A DNA stretch of 7,878 nucleotides. Source: Bacteroidales bacterium UBA1725. Lineage in GTDB: Bacteria > Bacteroidota > Bacteroidia > Bacteroidales > UBA932. The stretch covers positions 1 through 7,878 of the forward strand of contig DCIN01000084.1 of the NCBI GenBank assembly GCA_002315815.1. The letters are read 5' to 3'. Of this stretch, positions 1-7,758 are shown in pieces. Position numbers and translations under genes: made by a program. How positions within the stretch are numbered: the first letter of the stretch is position 1; every line of letters begins with the position of its first letter. Under the pieces are notes generated by a model. The model ran no database searches. It was not told where the DNA came from and was given only the letters and a program-made list of their open reading frames with translations.

Positions 1-30
1 AGATTGACGAGTATTATTGAGGACATTTTG

Positions 31-56
31 AAATACATTTAAATACATTTAAATAC
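31..56. repeat. 10-bp tandem repeat in the leader of the first gene
   Basis: The unit AAATACATTT occurs twice without change (31-40 and 41-50) and is followed by a partial third copy, AAATAC (51-56). It ends 7 bp before the ATG at 64. Each full unit contains TACATTTA, which differs from the Bacteroides -7 consensus TAnnTTTG only at the last base. The nearest upstream TTG (17-19) lies 14 or 24 bp away, not the preferred 19 or so, so I do not call a promoter here. The repeat itself is directly visible; any role in expression is inference. Confidence 0.8.
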
Positions 57-63
57 TGTTATT

Positions 64-642
64 ATGAGAAAATTTATTGCTATTGCTCTGACACTTGTGA
101 TGTCAACAGCGCTTGTTGCGCAGAATCCCACAAAAAGGCTTGGAATCAAATCCGGCTCATTCACAACCGTATCCACTGTTACCGGAAAGAAGACTGAGGC
201 CGTAACTTATTTTGATGATTACGGCAATCTTCAGGCATCCAGAGCCAAGACCAATGTCCTCGGGGCGGGAGAAGTCGAGGTCGTCACAGTTTTGAAGGAT
301 GGCAAGCAGTATATTGTAATTCCGTCGATGAATCAGGTTCAGGAACTTCCGCTGTCCGGGCAGGATGCGGTCAATTTTCTCAATCTCACGGATGAGGTAA
401 AAGAGAAATACAGTATCAAGGAACTGGGGACAGAGACAATTGGTGACAAGGATTGCAGCAAATATACCCTGTCCATAGAACAGATGGGTGTGAAAGTCTC
501 CGCAACAGTCTGGGCTTGGAATGGTTTTCCCATCAAGACCGTTATGAATCTTATGGGTATAGAAATCGAAAACAAAATAGTGGCCATAGACGAGAACGCG
601 GCGGTTGATCCATCTATGTTTGTAGTTCCCGCCAAACAGTAA
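64..642 (+). CDS. Exported DUF4412/LolA-like small protein
   Basis: This gene encodes a 192-residue protein of unknown function. Residues 1-19 form a signal peptide: Arg2-Lys3, a hydrophobic core, then a signal peptidase I type site (LVA followed by Gln20), so the mature protein should be periplasmic or attached to the outer membrane. There is no lipobox cysteine. The rest is beta-rich with regularly spaced turns: a YFDDYG segment near residues 49-54, an LG-E-IG-K-C-Y pattern near 121-134, a W-W-G-P-K segment near 150-158, and a VDPSMFVVP tail. This layout resembles DUF4412 and other LolA/LppX-fold proteins, whose family members have a half-barrel that may bind a hydrophobic ligand. The family call is by pattern and is tentative. 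The ATG at 64 is chosen because the signal peptide starts there. The esterase gene begins 39 bp downstream on the same strand, suggesting one transcript. Confidence 0.85.
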   Translation: MRKFIAIALTLVMSTALVAQNPTKRLGIKSGSFTTVSTVTGKKTEAVTYFDDYGNLQASRAKTNVLGAGEVEVVTVLKDGKQYIVIPSMNQVQELPLSGQDAVNFLNLTDEVKEKYSIKELGTETIGDKDCSKYTLSIEQMGVKVSATVWAWNGFPIKTVMNLMGIEIENKIVAIDENAAVDPSMFVVPAKQ

Positions 643-681
643 TGACTAATGCAGTCGGTTGAAGCATCAACAAACAACGGA

Positions 682-1863
682 ATGAACAAGTTATTTATTA
701 CAACACTAGCGGGCGTGATGCTTGTAGCAGTGGCTGCAACGGCTCAGCAGTCGAACGTAAACCTGTCATACAATCCACAGAAGGATACCGAAGGGCTTAT
801 TCCTTTCAGCGCAAACCTGAACTCGCCACAGGTCAACGATGACCGCACTGTTATTTTCCGGCTCAGGGCTCCGAAAGCAGAATCGGTGGAGCTTTCGGGG
901 GCAATGACCACCATAATGGGCGTGCGGGGCCGCATTCCTTTCACCAAAGGCGAGGATGGAATCTGGACACTTGAAATCGGCCCTCTTCCTGTAGATATGT
1001 ATCAGTACAACCTCGTTGTGGACGGTGTAAGTATGGCTGATCCCAACAATACCTACGCTTCATTTACAGCGATGCCTCCATACAGCGAACTCATCGTTCA
1101 CGGCGACGGTCCTATGTGGTGGGATGCCAAGGAGGATGTCCCCCACGGCACCGTCACCCGTCACATTTATTACAGTCCCGTAACCAAGGGAGAACGCGAG
1201 ATTTATGTATATACTCCGCCCAAATACAATCCGGCCAAAAGATATCCGGTTCTGTATCTGATGGGTGGCAGCGGTGAACTGCCTTCAAACTGGATGTACG
1301 ACGGGAGGGTGAACTTCATTATGGACAATCTCCTGGCCGAAGGGAAAGCGAAACCGATGATTATTGCGATTGTGAACAACCAGGTCGTCCACCGCAATCA
1401 TCCGCAACACGCCGATCTCACTTTCGAGGTAATGGAGCGCGAGTACAGAGAGGCTGTCATTCCTTTCATTGACAGCCATTACAAAACGGTGGCGAATCCT
1501 TCCGGCCGTGCCATATCAGGACTCTCGATGGGAGGACGTCACACAATGTTCGTAGGGCTGAATTCGCTTGACCTCTTTGCCAATTTCGGTGTACTGAGCG
1601 CCGGAGACACAGATGCTGAGAAAACTCTTGAAAAATTCCTCAATGACCCGAAGGCCAATGACAAGGTGGATTACCTGTTCGTCGGACAGGGAGGAGCCGA
1701 AGAAGCCGGAATGTTCAACACCAGAGTGAAAGCTTTCTGCAACGCGCTTGACAATCACGGAATACGCTACGAATACTACTGCGGAGGCAATGCCGGACAC
1801 GACTGGTCCACCTGGAGACACCTTCTCTATTACCGTTTCCTCCCGAATTTATGGAAAAAGTAA
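682..1863 (+). CDS. Exported CE1-like esterase with N-terminal E-set/CBM48-type domain
   Basis: The product is a 393-residue secreted alpha/beta-hydrolase of the enterochelin esterase/feruloyl esterase (CE1) type. Residues 1-22 (MNKLFITT, hydrophobic core, ending ATAQ) form a signal peptide. Residues about 45-140 are an immunoglobulin-like E-set domain, marked by a VIFRLRAPKAESVELSG strand pair and a Y-Q-Y-N-VDG-DP-N segment, as seen before glycan esterases. The catalytic domain follows: the GLSMGG nucleophile elbow places Ser at 282, and GNAGHDW near the C-terminus places the catalytic His at 373. The usual Asp after the strand preceding the His is not seen; VGQGGAEEAG offers Glu340 or Glu341. 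Family members remove feruloyl, acetyl or related acyl groups from plant polysaccharides; the substrate here is unknown. An ATG at 649 would add 11 polar residues ahead of the signal peptide, so 682 is preferred. The 3' end overlaps the acetyltransferase start by 13 bp. Confidence 0.9.
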   Translation: MNKLFITTLAGVMLVAVAATAQQSNVNLSYNPQKDTEGLIPFSANLNSPQVNDDRTVIFRLRAPKAESVELSGAMTTIMGVRGRIPFTKGEDGIWTLEIGPLPVDMYQYNLVVDGVSMADPNNTYASFTAMPPYSELIVHGDGPMWWDAKEDVPHGTVTRHIYYSPVTKGEREIYVYTPPKYNPAKRYPVLYLMGGSGELPSNWMYDGRVNFIMDNLLAEGKAKPMIIAIVNNQVVHRNHPQHADLTFEVMEREYREAVIPFIDSHYKTVANPSGRAISGLSMGGRHTMFVGLNSLDLFANFGVLSAGDTDAEKTLEKFLNDPKANDKVDYLFVGQGGAEEAGMFNTRVKAFCNALDNHGIRYEYYCGGNAGHDWSTWRHLLYYRFLPNLWKK

Positions 1864-2453
1864 GATCAATACGGCAAGCGACTTCCGAAGACATCGAGGC
1901 GATACGCCAACTTGCCCTGAAAGTATTCCCTGCCACATACGAATCCATTCTTTCAAGCGCGCAGTCAGACTATATGATGGAAATGATGTATTCCGAAGAG
2001 TCACTGCGAAGCCAGATGGAAGAACAGGGTCACGTGTTTTTCATCTGTGACGGAAGAGGATATGCCTCCTTCCGTCACATCGAAAAACAGGAAATCGGGG
2101 AGAAATGTAATAGAAAACAGGATACCCCCCCAAAAAATACCGGAGAACATAATAACTGGAAGCAGGAAGACTGTAGGCAGGAAGACAGTGTGGAGTTGTA
2201 CCATCTCGAAAAACTGTATGTCCTGCCAGGGCAACAGGGAAACGGGCTCGGGCGGGAACTGTTTGAGACCGTAGTTGCGGCCATACGCAATGTCTGCCCG
2301 GGTCCATTCCGTATCGAGTTGAACGTCAACAGGTACAACCGGGCTGTATCATTCTACGAACATATCGGAATGCACCGCGACAGGACCGGAGATTTTCCTA
2401 TAGGAAACGGTTATTATATGAACGATTACATAATGGCAATCGAATTCAGGTGA
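1851..2453 (+). CDS. GNAT-family N-acetyltransferase with a hydrophilic insert
   Basis: This 200-residue cytoplasmic protein should transfer an acetyl group from acetyl-CoA to an amine. The acceptor is unknown. The N-terminus (IRQATSEDIEAIRQLA) is the usual GNAT opening. The acetyl-CoA pyrophosphate loop is QQGNGLG at 128-134, preceded by the LEKLYVLP strand, and the C-terminal NVNRYNRAVSFYEHIGM (158-174) is the standard helix/strand of motif B. The layout is like PaiA-type or RimI-like acetyltransferases. About 35 polar residues (79-114) sit between GYASFRHIEK and the catalytic strand, where most relatives have a short hairpin; they include a duplicated RQED/KQED pentapeptide and a 7-C/6-A run at DNA level. 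The ATG lies inside the esterase's last codons, 13 bp before that gene ends, which suggests translational coupling. The stop is 21 bp from the end of the convergent M16 gene. Confidence 0.9.
   Translation: MEKVRSIRQATSEDIEAIRQLALKVFPATYESILSSAQSDYMMEMMYSEESLRSQMEEQGHVFFICDGRGYASFRHIEKQEIGEKCNRKQDTPPKNTGEHNNWKQEDCRQEDSVELYHLEKLYVLPGQQGNGLGRELFETVVAAIRNVCPGPFRIELNVNRYNRAVSFYEHIGMHRDRTGDFPIGNGYYMNDYIMAIEFR
2162..2186 (+). repeat. 15-bp-period direct repeat inside the acetyltransferase gene
   Basis: GCAGGAAGAC occurs at 2162-2171 and again at 2177-2186, offset by 15 bp. In frame this encodes KQEDC followed by RQEDS, so the reading frame is kept. It lies in the unusual hydrophilic insert of the GNAT protein and looks like a small in-frame duplication. 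Confidence 0.75.
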
Positions 2454-2458
2454 ATTCG
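2441..2458. terminator. Hairpin between the convergent genes, possible bidirectional terminator
   Basis: CGAATTC (2441-2447) and GAATTCG (2452-2458) are perfect inverted repeats around a 4-base loop that holds the first base of the acetyltransferase stop codon. The hairpin sits at the meeting point of the plus-strand cluster and the minus-strand M16 gene. There is no strong T-run on either side, so it is only a candidate terminator. The stem is visible; its function is inferred from position. Confidence 0.35.
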
Positions 2459-2474
2459 CTTCACTTAGTAAATC

Positions 2475-5351
2475 TCACAAAATAACATCGGAAGGCTTCA
2501 GCTCCTTCATTTTGCCGAATGATTTCAGGCCTTCCATATCCATTTTTCTTGCATTGCCCACGACGCACCAGACAATCGGTCTGCCTGAGAGGAAAGAATC
2601 AGCAAATGATTTCAACTCTTCTTCTGTCAGAGACGATATTATGGATAGTTTTTCGGCCTTGTCTTCTCTTTCCAGTCCGTTCAGAATATATGATTCGACT
2701 GTTGATGCCTTCTTCCGGAAATCGGGGTAACTGTGGAACAGCTCATTGTAGAATTCAATTTTCTTTTCTTTGATTTTTTGTGCTCTGACTGGAAGATTTC
2801 GGAGCAGTGAATCCATTACCTGCACCACTTCAATGGCCTTGTCGCATTGTGTCCCCACAGCCGCCATCAAGAAAGTACCCTGCTGTTCTCTGTTTTTCCA
2901 TTCGGGAATGTACAAATCGGAGGACGTACTGTATGCCATTGAACGGAATTCGCGTATCTCCTGAAAGAGTATTGACGCCATACCTTCACCCAGATATGAA
3001 TTCAGGAATTGAGCTCTGGCGCGTGTGTCAAGATCTGGTAGGGAACCGGTCGGAATATATGCATAAATCATAGTCTGTGAGGCATCCGCTTTGTTTATGA
3101 AGTGTACCTCGGAATTTGAATACTTTTGATATACACGTTCTTGCAAACCGTCAGAGGGAATCACGACGGCATCGACATCCATATATTCGCTTATGGTTTT
3201 GCTGACCTGTTCCGGACTGAGATTGCCTGAATACAGGATATCACACTGGACGGTTTGCAACTCTTGCCATAGACCAAGCAGATGTCTGTCATCCGCCTTT
3301 CCCTTGTCGCTCAGGTAAGGAGATTTGTCCCCGCAGGCCGCTTCAAAAAAAAGGGCTTCGGCAAGAGAACTTACGTCTCTGCGGGAAGATATCACTGCCA
3401 TTTTTTCATCATCAATCACGGACCTCAGATGTTTTTTGTCTCCTTTTATGTCCTTGAACAAAGTGCTGGCCAGTGCAAATGTTTCTTCAAACGAGCTGTC
3501 ATACCCGGTGATGGAGAGGATAAAAGAATTCTTCGTTGACCTGAAATTGACGACACCACCCAGTTCCTGAAGTCCGCGATACAGTTCATTGTAGGATTTG
3601 TCATTCGTGCCAAGTGCATTTGCATAGGCTGCAAGTCTCTCGACAGCAGGTTCGGCAATGGTGCCTCGCAAAAATTTGATGTCAAGATTGAAAATGTCAT
3701 TTGCCGGATTCGCACTTGAATACAGGTTGATCAATGGGGTAATCTGAGTTCTTGAAACTTCGGCTTCGAAATCCAATTCGGGCATCTGTTTCTCCGTGTT
3801 TTCATTGATTTCCATAAATCTTCCGGCGTATGAGGAAGTGGAATCCTTACTTTCCGGGGTCACTTTCTCATAAGGCGGTTTCTGCAGATTGTCCTTTTCC
3901 GTTTTCCCTTTTTTCTTATAGAACACTATACGGTCATCATTCAGATATCGGTTTGCCACTCGGATTATATCTTCTTTGGTGATTGATTTGATGCTCTCGA
4001 TTTGATGGAGGTATTCTTCCCAGGTCATACCGGAACAGAAAGGGTCTATCATCATTGTTGCCCTGCTGGAAGTGGTCTCAAGCTCTTCTGAAATACCTTT
4101 CATAAAAGAAAGCTTGCAACTTTCAAACAGACTGTCATCGAAATCGCCTTTCTTGAGTTGTCCAATCACATCCATCACAAGTTTTTCGGCATTTGCAGCA
4201 CTCTGAACTATCAGTTTGGGAATAACATATACAAGGAATCCGCCGACTTCTGCAAAAGAGAGGTGTTCTGCCGCAGAAGTCATTACTTTTTGTTCGACAA
4301 ACAGCTTGTCCAAAAGGCCTACGCCCTCGCTGTTGGTCAGAAGTTCTGTCATCAGCTGGAATTCCCAATAGTCTTTTTTCATTATGGCCGGAGCCTTATA
4401 GAAGAATGCTTCCGCCTGAACGATAGGAATATCCAGCAGCAATTCCTGCCTGACAGTACCAGGAAAATCGGTCTGGGTAATCTCCTTACGTCCTTCGGGG
4501 ATACCCTTCCGGATGCGTCCGAATGTCTTTTCGATGACAGGTTTTACGTTTTCGGTGTCAAAATCGCCGGACAGGAGCAAGCCCATATTCCCTGCCACAT
4601 AATATGTATTGAAGAATTCTTTCATCCGGGACAGTTCCGGATTCTTGAGATTGTCGGTCGTTCCTATAATCGGATCTTCGTATGGTGTCCCTTTGAAACC
4701 GTATTTCAAGATTTCTTCGAGTGCACTTCGGAGCATATTGTCAGCATACATATTCTTTTCTTCATACACCGTTTCCAACTCACTTTGGAACATACGGAAA
4801 ACCGGATTGATGATTCTTTCTGAATTGAGTTCAGCCCATTGTTCAAAATACTGCGGAATAAAGTCGCTGTAATAAATTGTGTAGTCATACGAAGTGGCGG
4901 CATTCAGCTGTGATGCCCCGCACAGGGTCGAAAGGGCATCAAACTCGTTTGGAATCACATACTTGGATCCGGCGATATTGAGGCGGTTGATTTCCATTTG
5001 GATAGAATCCCGTCCAGATGCATCCTTGGTTCCGGCCAGTCTGTCATAAAGTACGGCAATCGAGTCCAGATAGGGCTTTTCCGCAGCATAATCTGTTGTG
5101 CCGAATTTGTCGGTTCCCTTGAACATTATATGCTCGAAATAGTGGGCTATGCCAGTCCCTGGACAATCCTTTGCGCCTGCCTTGACCAATATCGCGCCGA
5201 ACGCTTTCGGTGAGCTGTGGTCTTCATTCAACCAGACTGTCAGTCCGTTATCAAGTGTAAAAGAAGTGACCTTGAGGATATCTTCAGAAGATGCATTGAC
5301 AGGAAGAGTTGCTGTCAGCAAAATAAAACCGAGAAAAAACTTTTTCGACAT
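2475..5351 (-). CDS. Periplasmic M16-family zinc metalloprotease (PqqL-like, two-half)
   Basis: The product is a 958-residue exported zinc peptidase of the insulinase/pitrilysin clan. Residues 1-20 are a signal peptide (MSKK, hydrophobic core, VNA-SS site) with no lipobox, so it should act in the periplasm. The inverted zinc motif HYFEH gives ligands His70 and His74 and catalytic Glu73; the third ligand is Glu197 or Glu198 in ELETVYEEKN. The gap from His74 is about 123 residues rather than the usual 76 or so, explained by a helical insert near 91-135 of a kind common in Bacteroidota homologues. Residues about 235-470 match the first M16_C domain. The second half (about 535-930) has the same fold pattern but no HxxEH, as expected for the inactive half; EIREFRSMAYSTSS at 798-811 is its M16_C signature. 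The length fits PqqL-type enzymes. A TTG at 5429 would add 26 residues unlike an export signal, so the ATG at 5351 is chosen. Family members degrade oligopeptides enclosed in the clam-shell chamber. Confidence 0.93.
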   Translation of the reverse strand: MSKKFFLGFILLTATLPVNASSEDILKVTSFTLDNGLTVWLNEDHSSPKAFGAILVKAGAKDCPGTGIAHYFEHIMFKGTDKFGTTDYAAEKPYLDSIAVLYDRLAGTKDASGRDSIQMEINRLNIAGSKYVIPNEFDALSTLCGASQLNAATSYDYTIYYSDFIPQYFEQWAELNSERIINPVFRMFQSELETVYEEKNMYADNMLRSALEEILKYGFKGTPYEDPIIGTTDNLKNPELSRMKEFFNTYYVAGNMGLLLSGDFDTENVKPVIEKTFGRIRKGIPEGRKEITQTDFPGTVRQELLLDIPIVQAEAFFYKAPAIMKKDYWEFQLMTELLTNSEGVGLLDKLFVEQKVMTSAAEHLSFAEVGGFLVYVIPKLIVQSAANAEKLVMDVIGQLKKGDFDDSLFESCKLSFMKGISEELETTSSRATMMIDPFCSGMTWEEYLHQIESIKSITKEDIIRVANRYLNDDRIVFYKKKGKTEKDNLQKPPYEKVTPESKDSTSSYAGRFMEINENTEKQMPELDFEAEVSRTQITPLINLYSSANPANDIFNLDIKFLRGTIAEPAVERLAAYANALGTNDKSYNELYRGLQELGGVVNFRSTKNSFILSITGYDSSFEETFALASTLFKDIKGDKKHLRSVIDDEKMAVISSRRDVSSLAEALFFEAACGDKSPYLSDKGKADDRHLLGLWQELQTVQCDILYSGNLSPEQVSKTISEYMDVDAVVIPSDGLQERVYQKYSNSEVHFINKADASQTMIYAYIPTGSLPDLDTRARAQFLNSYLGEGMASILFQEIREFRSMAYSTSSDLYIPEWKNREQQGTFLMAAVGTQCDKAIEVVQVMDSLLRNLPVRAQKIKEKKIEFYNELFHSYPDFRKKASTVESYILNGLEREDKAEKLSIISSLTEEELKSFADSFLSGRPIVWCVVGNARKMDMEGLKSFGKMKELKPSDVIL

Positions 5352-5430
5352 AGATAATGATAAGTAACGATTACATAATGTGGAGTGCGCCCAATAACAA
5401 GACGGAAAAAAACAAAAAAAGTTTAGCAAA

Positions 5431-5520
5431 TCACCCTTTTTTCGGCAAGCGGAGCACCGCTCCAGCTGCGGTTATCTGCGAAAAGAGCCTGTGTTCCATA
5501 GGATTGTACTTGGAGCAATA
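5431..5520 (-). pseudogene. Remnant of an ISAzo13-like (Rhodopirellula-type) DDE transposase
   Basis: Read on the minus strand, this stretch encodes YCSKYNPMEHRLFSQIT and then AAGAVLRLPKKG before a TGA. From memory, the first part closely matches the conserved block near the C-terminus of ISAzo13-family transposases (pattern CSKYNPIEHRLF-HITRA), which contains the final catalytic Glu of the DDE triad. The match fades after ITAA, where intact members continue with a tryptophan and about 100 more residues. Upstream of the Tyr the frame stays open to an ATG at 5566-5568, but those residues do not look like transposase. No inverted repeats or target duplications were found. I read it as a degraded fragment lying between the two peptidase genes. 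A chance open frame is the alternative, but 17 matching motif residues make that less likely. Confidence 0.55.
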
Positions 5521-5553
5521 AGACCCCCCGAGCAAGCTGAAGCGCACCCATCG

Positions 5554-5583
5554 ACCCCAAGATGACATCTTCGTCTTGAGGGT
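5554..5583. terminator. Imperfect hairpin downstream of the M3 peptidase gene
   Basis: ACCCCAAGATGA (5554-5565) pairs with TCGTCTTGAGGGT (5571-5583) around a 5-base loop, with one bulged A and one G-T pair. It contains a shorter palindrome, AAGATG-A-CATCTT (5559-5571). The hairpin starts 54 bp past the M3 stop codon in the direction of that gene's transcription. No T-run follows on either strand, so it may be a weak terminator, an mRNA-stabilising stem between two co-transcribed genes, or leftover mobile-element sequence. Confidence 0.3.
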
Positions 5584-5636
5584 TTCTGCCCAATTATCTA
5601 TTTCGCCCTCCGCCGGAACGGAAGATACGTCCAGAT

Positions 5637-7739
5637 TCAGTTTCTCCCGGCCACAATGCCAAGTTTTTCGAGCAGAGCCTCCGGTTCAGGGTCGTGACCG
5701 CGGAAGTTGCGATAAAGAACAGCCTCATCGTCTGAAGAACCTCTGGAGAGAATCTCTTTGCGGAAAGATTCCGACACCTCACGGTTGAAGATACCCTTCT
5801 GAGCAAAAAGTGAATAGGCATCAGCCTCCAGCACCTCTGCCCATTTGTAGGAATAATAGCCCGCAGCATAGCCTCCCGTAAAAATGTGACTGAAAGTTGT
5901 GGACATACTCGTTCCTTCGGGTTTGGGAACAACATTGGACTGGGCATAGACCTTGGCCTCAAACTCCACGGCTTCCTCTTCAGGAAGAGAAGTGAGAGTA
6001 TGCCAGGCCATATCAAGATAGCCGAACTGAAGCTGACGCAGCTGAAAATATGCTGCCTGATAGTTCTTGGCCTCTATGATTCTGTCCACAAGTTCGTCAG
6101 GAATCTCCTCTCCGGTCTGATAATGCCATGCAAAAGGCTTGAGGTAATCCTTCTCGTAGCCCCAGTTCTCCATAATTTGGGATGGCAGTTCAACGAAGTC
6201 GTGGTCAACGTTGGTTCCGGTTATGGATGCGTAACGTCCTTCTGCCAGCATCCCGTGCAGGGCGTGGCCGAATTCGTGGAGGAAAGTTGTGAGTTCGTCG
6301 TGTGTGAGCAGCGACGGACTGTCCTCGGTAGGCTTGCTGAAATTGGTGACTATGCTCACGAATGGCCTGTTCTCCACTCCGGCCTCATCTATGCTTTGGT
6401 CACGGAAAACTGTCATCCACGCGCCCGAACGTTTGCTGGGACGGGGGAAGAAATCGGCATAGAAGAGTGCCATATGCCGGCCGTTCTCATCCTTAACGTC
6501 ATAGACGTGCACATCCTTGTGGTAGCCGGGGATATCTGGCCGCTCCTCGAACCGGAGACCATACAGTTTGGTAGCAAGTCCGAATACAGCATCAATGCAG
6601 TTCTCGAGCTGGAAATATGGTTTGAGCTGCTCGTCGGAAAGATCATATCTCTCATTGCGGAGTCTCTCTGACCAGTAACTGAAGTCCCAGGGCTGAATGA
6701 CCTCGTCCTCGAACCCCTGACAGCGGGCGAATTCGAGAACCTCGGCCACTTCCTTTCTGGCGGCAGGAAGGCTCGGGGTCATAAGTTTCTCAAGGAAAGC
6801 ATAGACATTGTCACTGCCCTTGACCATACGGTCTTCCGTAACGAAGTCTGCATAAGTTCTGTATCCCAGTATTCCGGCAATCTGTATCCTGAGATCGGCT
6901 ATGCGGCGGCAAAGCTGGGTATTGTCGTACTCCCCACCAACTGCCTTGGAATTATATGCGGTCCACATTTTCTCCCTAAGCTCCCGCCGGGAGCTGAACT
7001 TCATAAAAGGAGAGTAACTGGGAGCACTCAGGTCGAATGTCCATCCCTCCTGCCCGTTTTCTTTCGCGGTAGCGGCGGCCATATCGATGACATACTGCGG
7101 AAGGCCTTCCAAATCTGTCTCGTCGGTGATATTGAGCTTGAATGCGTTTGTGGCGGCCAAGGAATTTTTGGAGAATTGGAGCTGTGTCAGGGACAGTTCC
7201 TCCTCCAGCTTGCTGTAAACGGCCTTGTTTTCCGGGGAAAGATTAGCTCCGCTGCGCTCGAACCCCTTATAGGTCTTCTCGAGCAACCTCATCTGATCCT
7301 GTTCGAGGCCAAGGCTGTCACGTTTACCGTACACGGCCTTTACTTTTGCGAAAAGACCCTCATTCAGACTGACATACATCTGGTACTCAGTCATCAGCGG
7401 AGAGATTTCCTCGGCTATGGCTTGAAGCTCATCACTGGTGTCGGCCTCGAGCAGATTGTAGAAAATGCTGCTTACCCTGGTAAGGGTCTGCCCCGACCTT
7501 TCAAGAGCCTCGATGGTATTGGCAAAGTCAGGTGCCTCAGGATTGGCCACGATGGCATCGATTTCGGCCTTGCCCTCAGTTATTCCCTGCCTGAAAGCGG
7601 GAAGGAAATGCTCGGTTTTGATTTTGTCGAATTGCGGGGCACCATAGGGCAGATTCGACCCGGTAAGAAGAGGATTTTCCATTTTGCAAGAAATGACGGC
7701 AGCGGATGTAACAATCGCTGCAAAAAACAGTTTTCTCAT
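5637..7739 (-). CDS. dcp: Lipoprotein peptidyl-dipeptidase, M3 family (Dcp-like)
   Basis: The product is a 700-residue zinc metallopeptidase that should remove dipeptides from the C-terminus of oligopeptides. Residues 1-17 are a lipoprotein signal peptide (MRKLFF, hydrophobic core) followed by a lipobox VISC with Cys18 as the acylation site, placing the enzyme on the periplasmic side of a membrane. The active site is HEFGH: His488, Glu489 and His492, with the third zinc ligand Glu517 in VELPSQIMENW, 25 residues on, the spacing of E. coli Dcp. The sequence VDHDFVELPSQ and the length also favour Dcp over oligopeptidase A, though the two are close relatives. An ATG at 7814 would place 25 cysteine-rich residues before the signal peptide and would lie upstream of the promoter at 7759-7766, so 7739 is chosen. 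The gene lies 285 bp upstream of the M16 peptidase on the same strand. Confidence 0.93.
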   Translation of the reverse strand: MRKLFFAAIVTSAAVISCKMENPLLTGSNLPYGAPQFDKIKTEHFLPAFRQGITEGKAEIDAIVANPEAPDFANTIEALERSGQTLTRVSSIFYNLLEADTSDELQAIAEEISPLMTEYQMYVSLNEGLFAKVKAVYGKRDSLGLEQDQMRLLEKTYKGFERSGANLSPENKAVYSKLEEELSLTQLQFSKNSLAATNAFKLNITDETDLEGLPQYVIDMAAATAKENGQEGWTFDLSAPSYSPFMKFSSRRELREKMWTAYNSKAVGGEYDNTQLCRRIADLRIQIAGILGYRTYADFVTEDRMVKGSDNVYAFLEKLMTPSLPAARKEVAEVLEFARCQGFEDEVIQPWDFSYWSERLRNERYDLSDEQLKPYFQLENCIDAVFGLATKLYGLRFEERPDIPGYHKDVHVYDVKDENGRHMALFYADFFPRPSKRSGAWMTVFRDQSIDEAGVENRPFVSIVTNFSKPTEDSPSLLTHDELTTFLHEFGHALHGMLAEGRYASITGTNVDHDFVELPSQIMENWGYEKDYLKPFAWHYQTGEEIPDELVDRIIEAKNYQAAYFQLRQLQFGYLDMAWHTLTSLPEEEAVEFEAKVYAQSNVVPKPEGTSMSTTFSHIFTGGYAAGYYSYKWAEVLEADAYSLFAQKGIFNREVSESFRKEILSRGSSDDEAVLYRNFRGHDPEPEALLEKLGIVAGRN

Positions 7740-7758
7740 ACAGTCGCGATTTGAACCG

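Noticed and set aside
4158..4823. Plus-strand open frame of 221 codons opposite the M16 gene
   Set aside because: It lies wholly within the strongly supported M16 coding region, its translation is rich in Cys, Phe and His with no recognisable domain, and it has no promoter or export signal.
5352..5429. N-terminal extension of the M16 protein from a TTG, and a promoter for M16
   Set aside because: The extension would put a Cys- and Phe-rich stretch before a complete signal peptide. No TTTG/TAnnTTTG pair with suitable spacing was found; the best candidate, TTG with TATGTAAT 20 bp on, matches only three of six fixed positions.
5449..5462. Short hairpin AGCGG-AGCA-CCGCT as a terminator
   Set aside because: The stem is only 5 bp with no T-run on either strand, and it falls inside the transposase-like fragment.
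5886..6671. Plus-strand open frame of 261 codons opposite the M3 gene
   Set aside because: It is the antisense shadow of the Dcp-like active-site region; the codon pattern and conserved motifs all belong to the minus strand.
7176..7754. Plus-strand open frame of 192 codons opposite the start of the M3 gene
   Set aside because: It is antisense to the M3 signal peptide and N-terminal domain, with no domain of its own.
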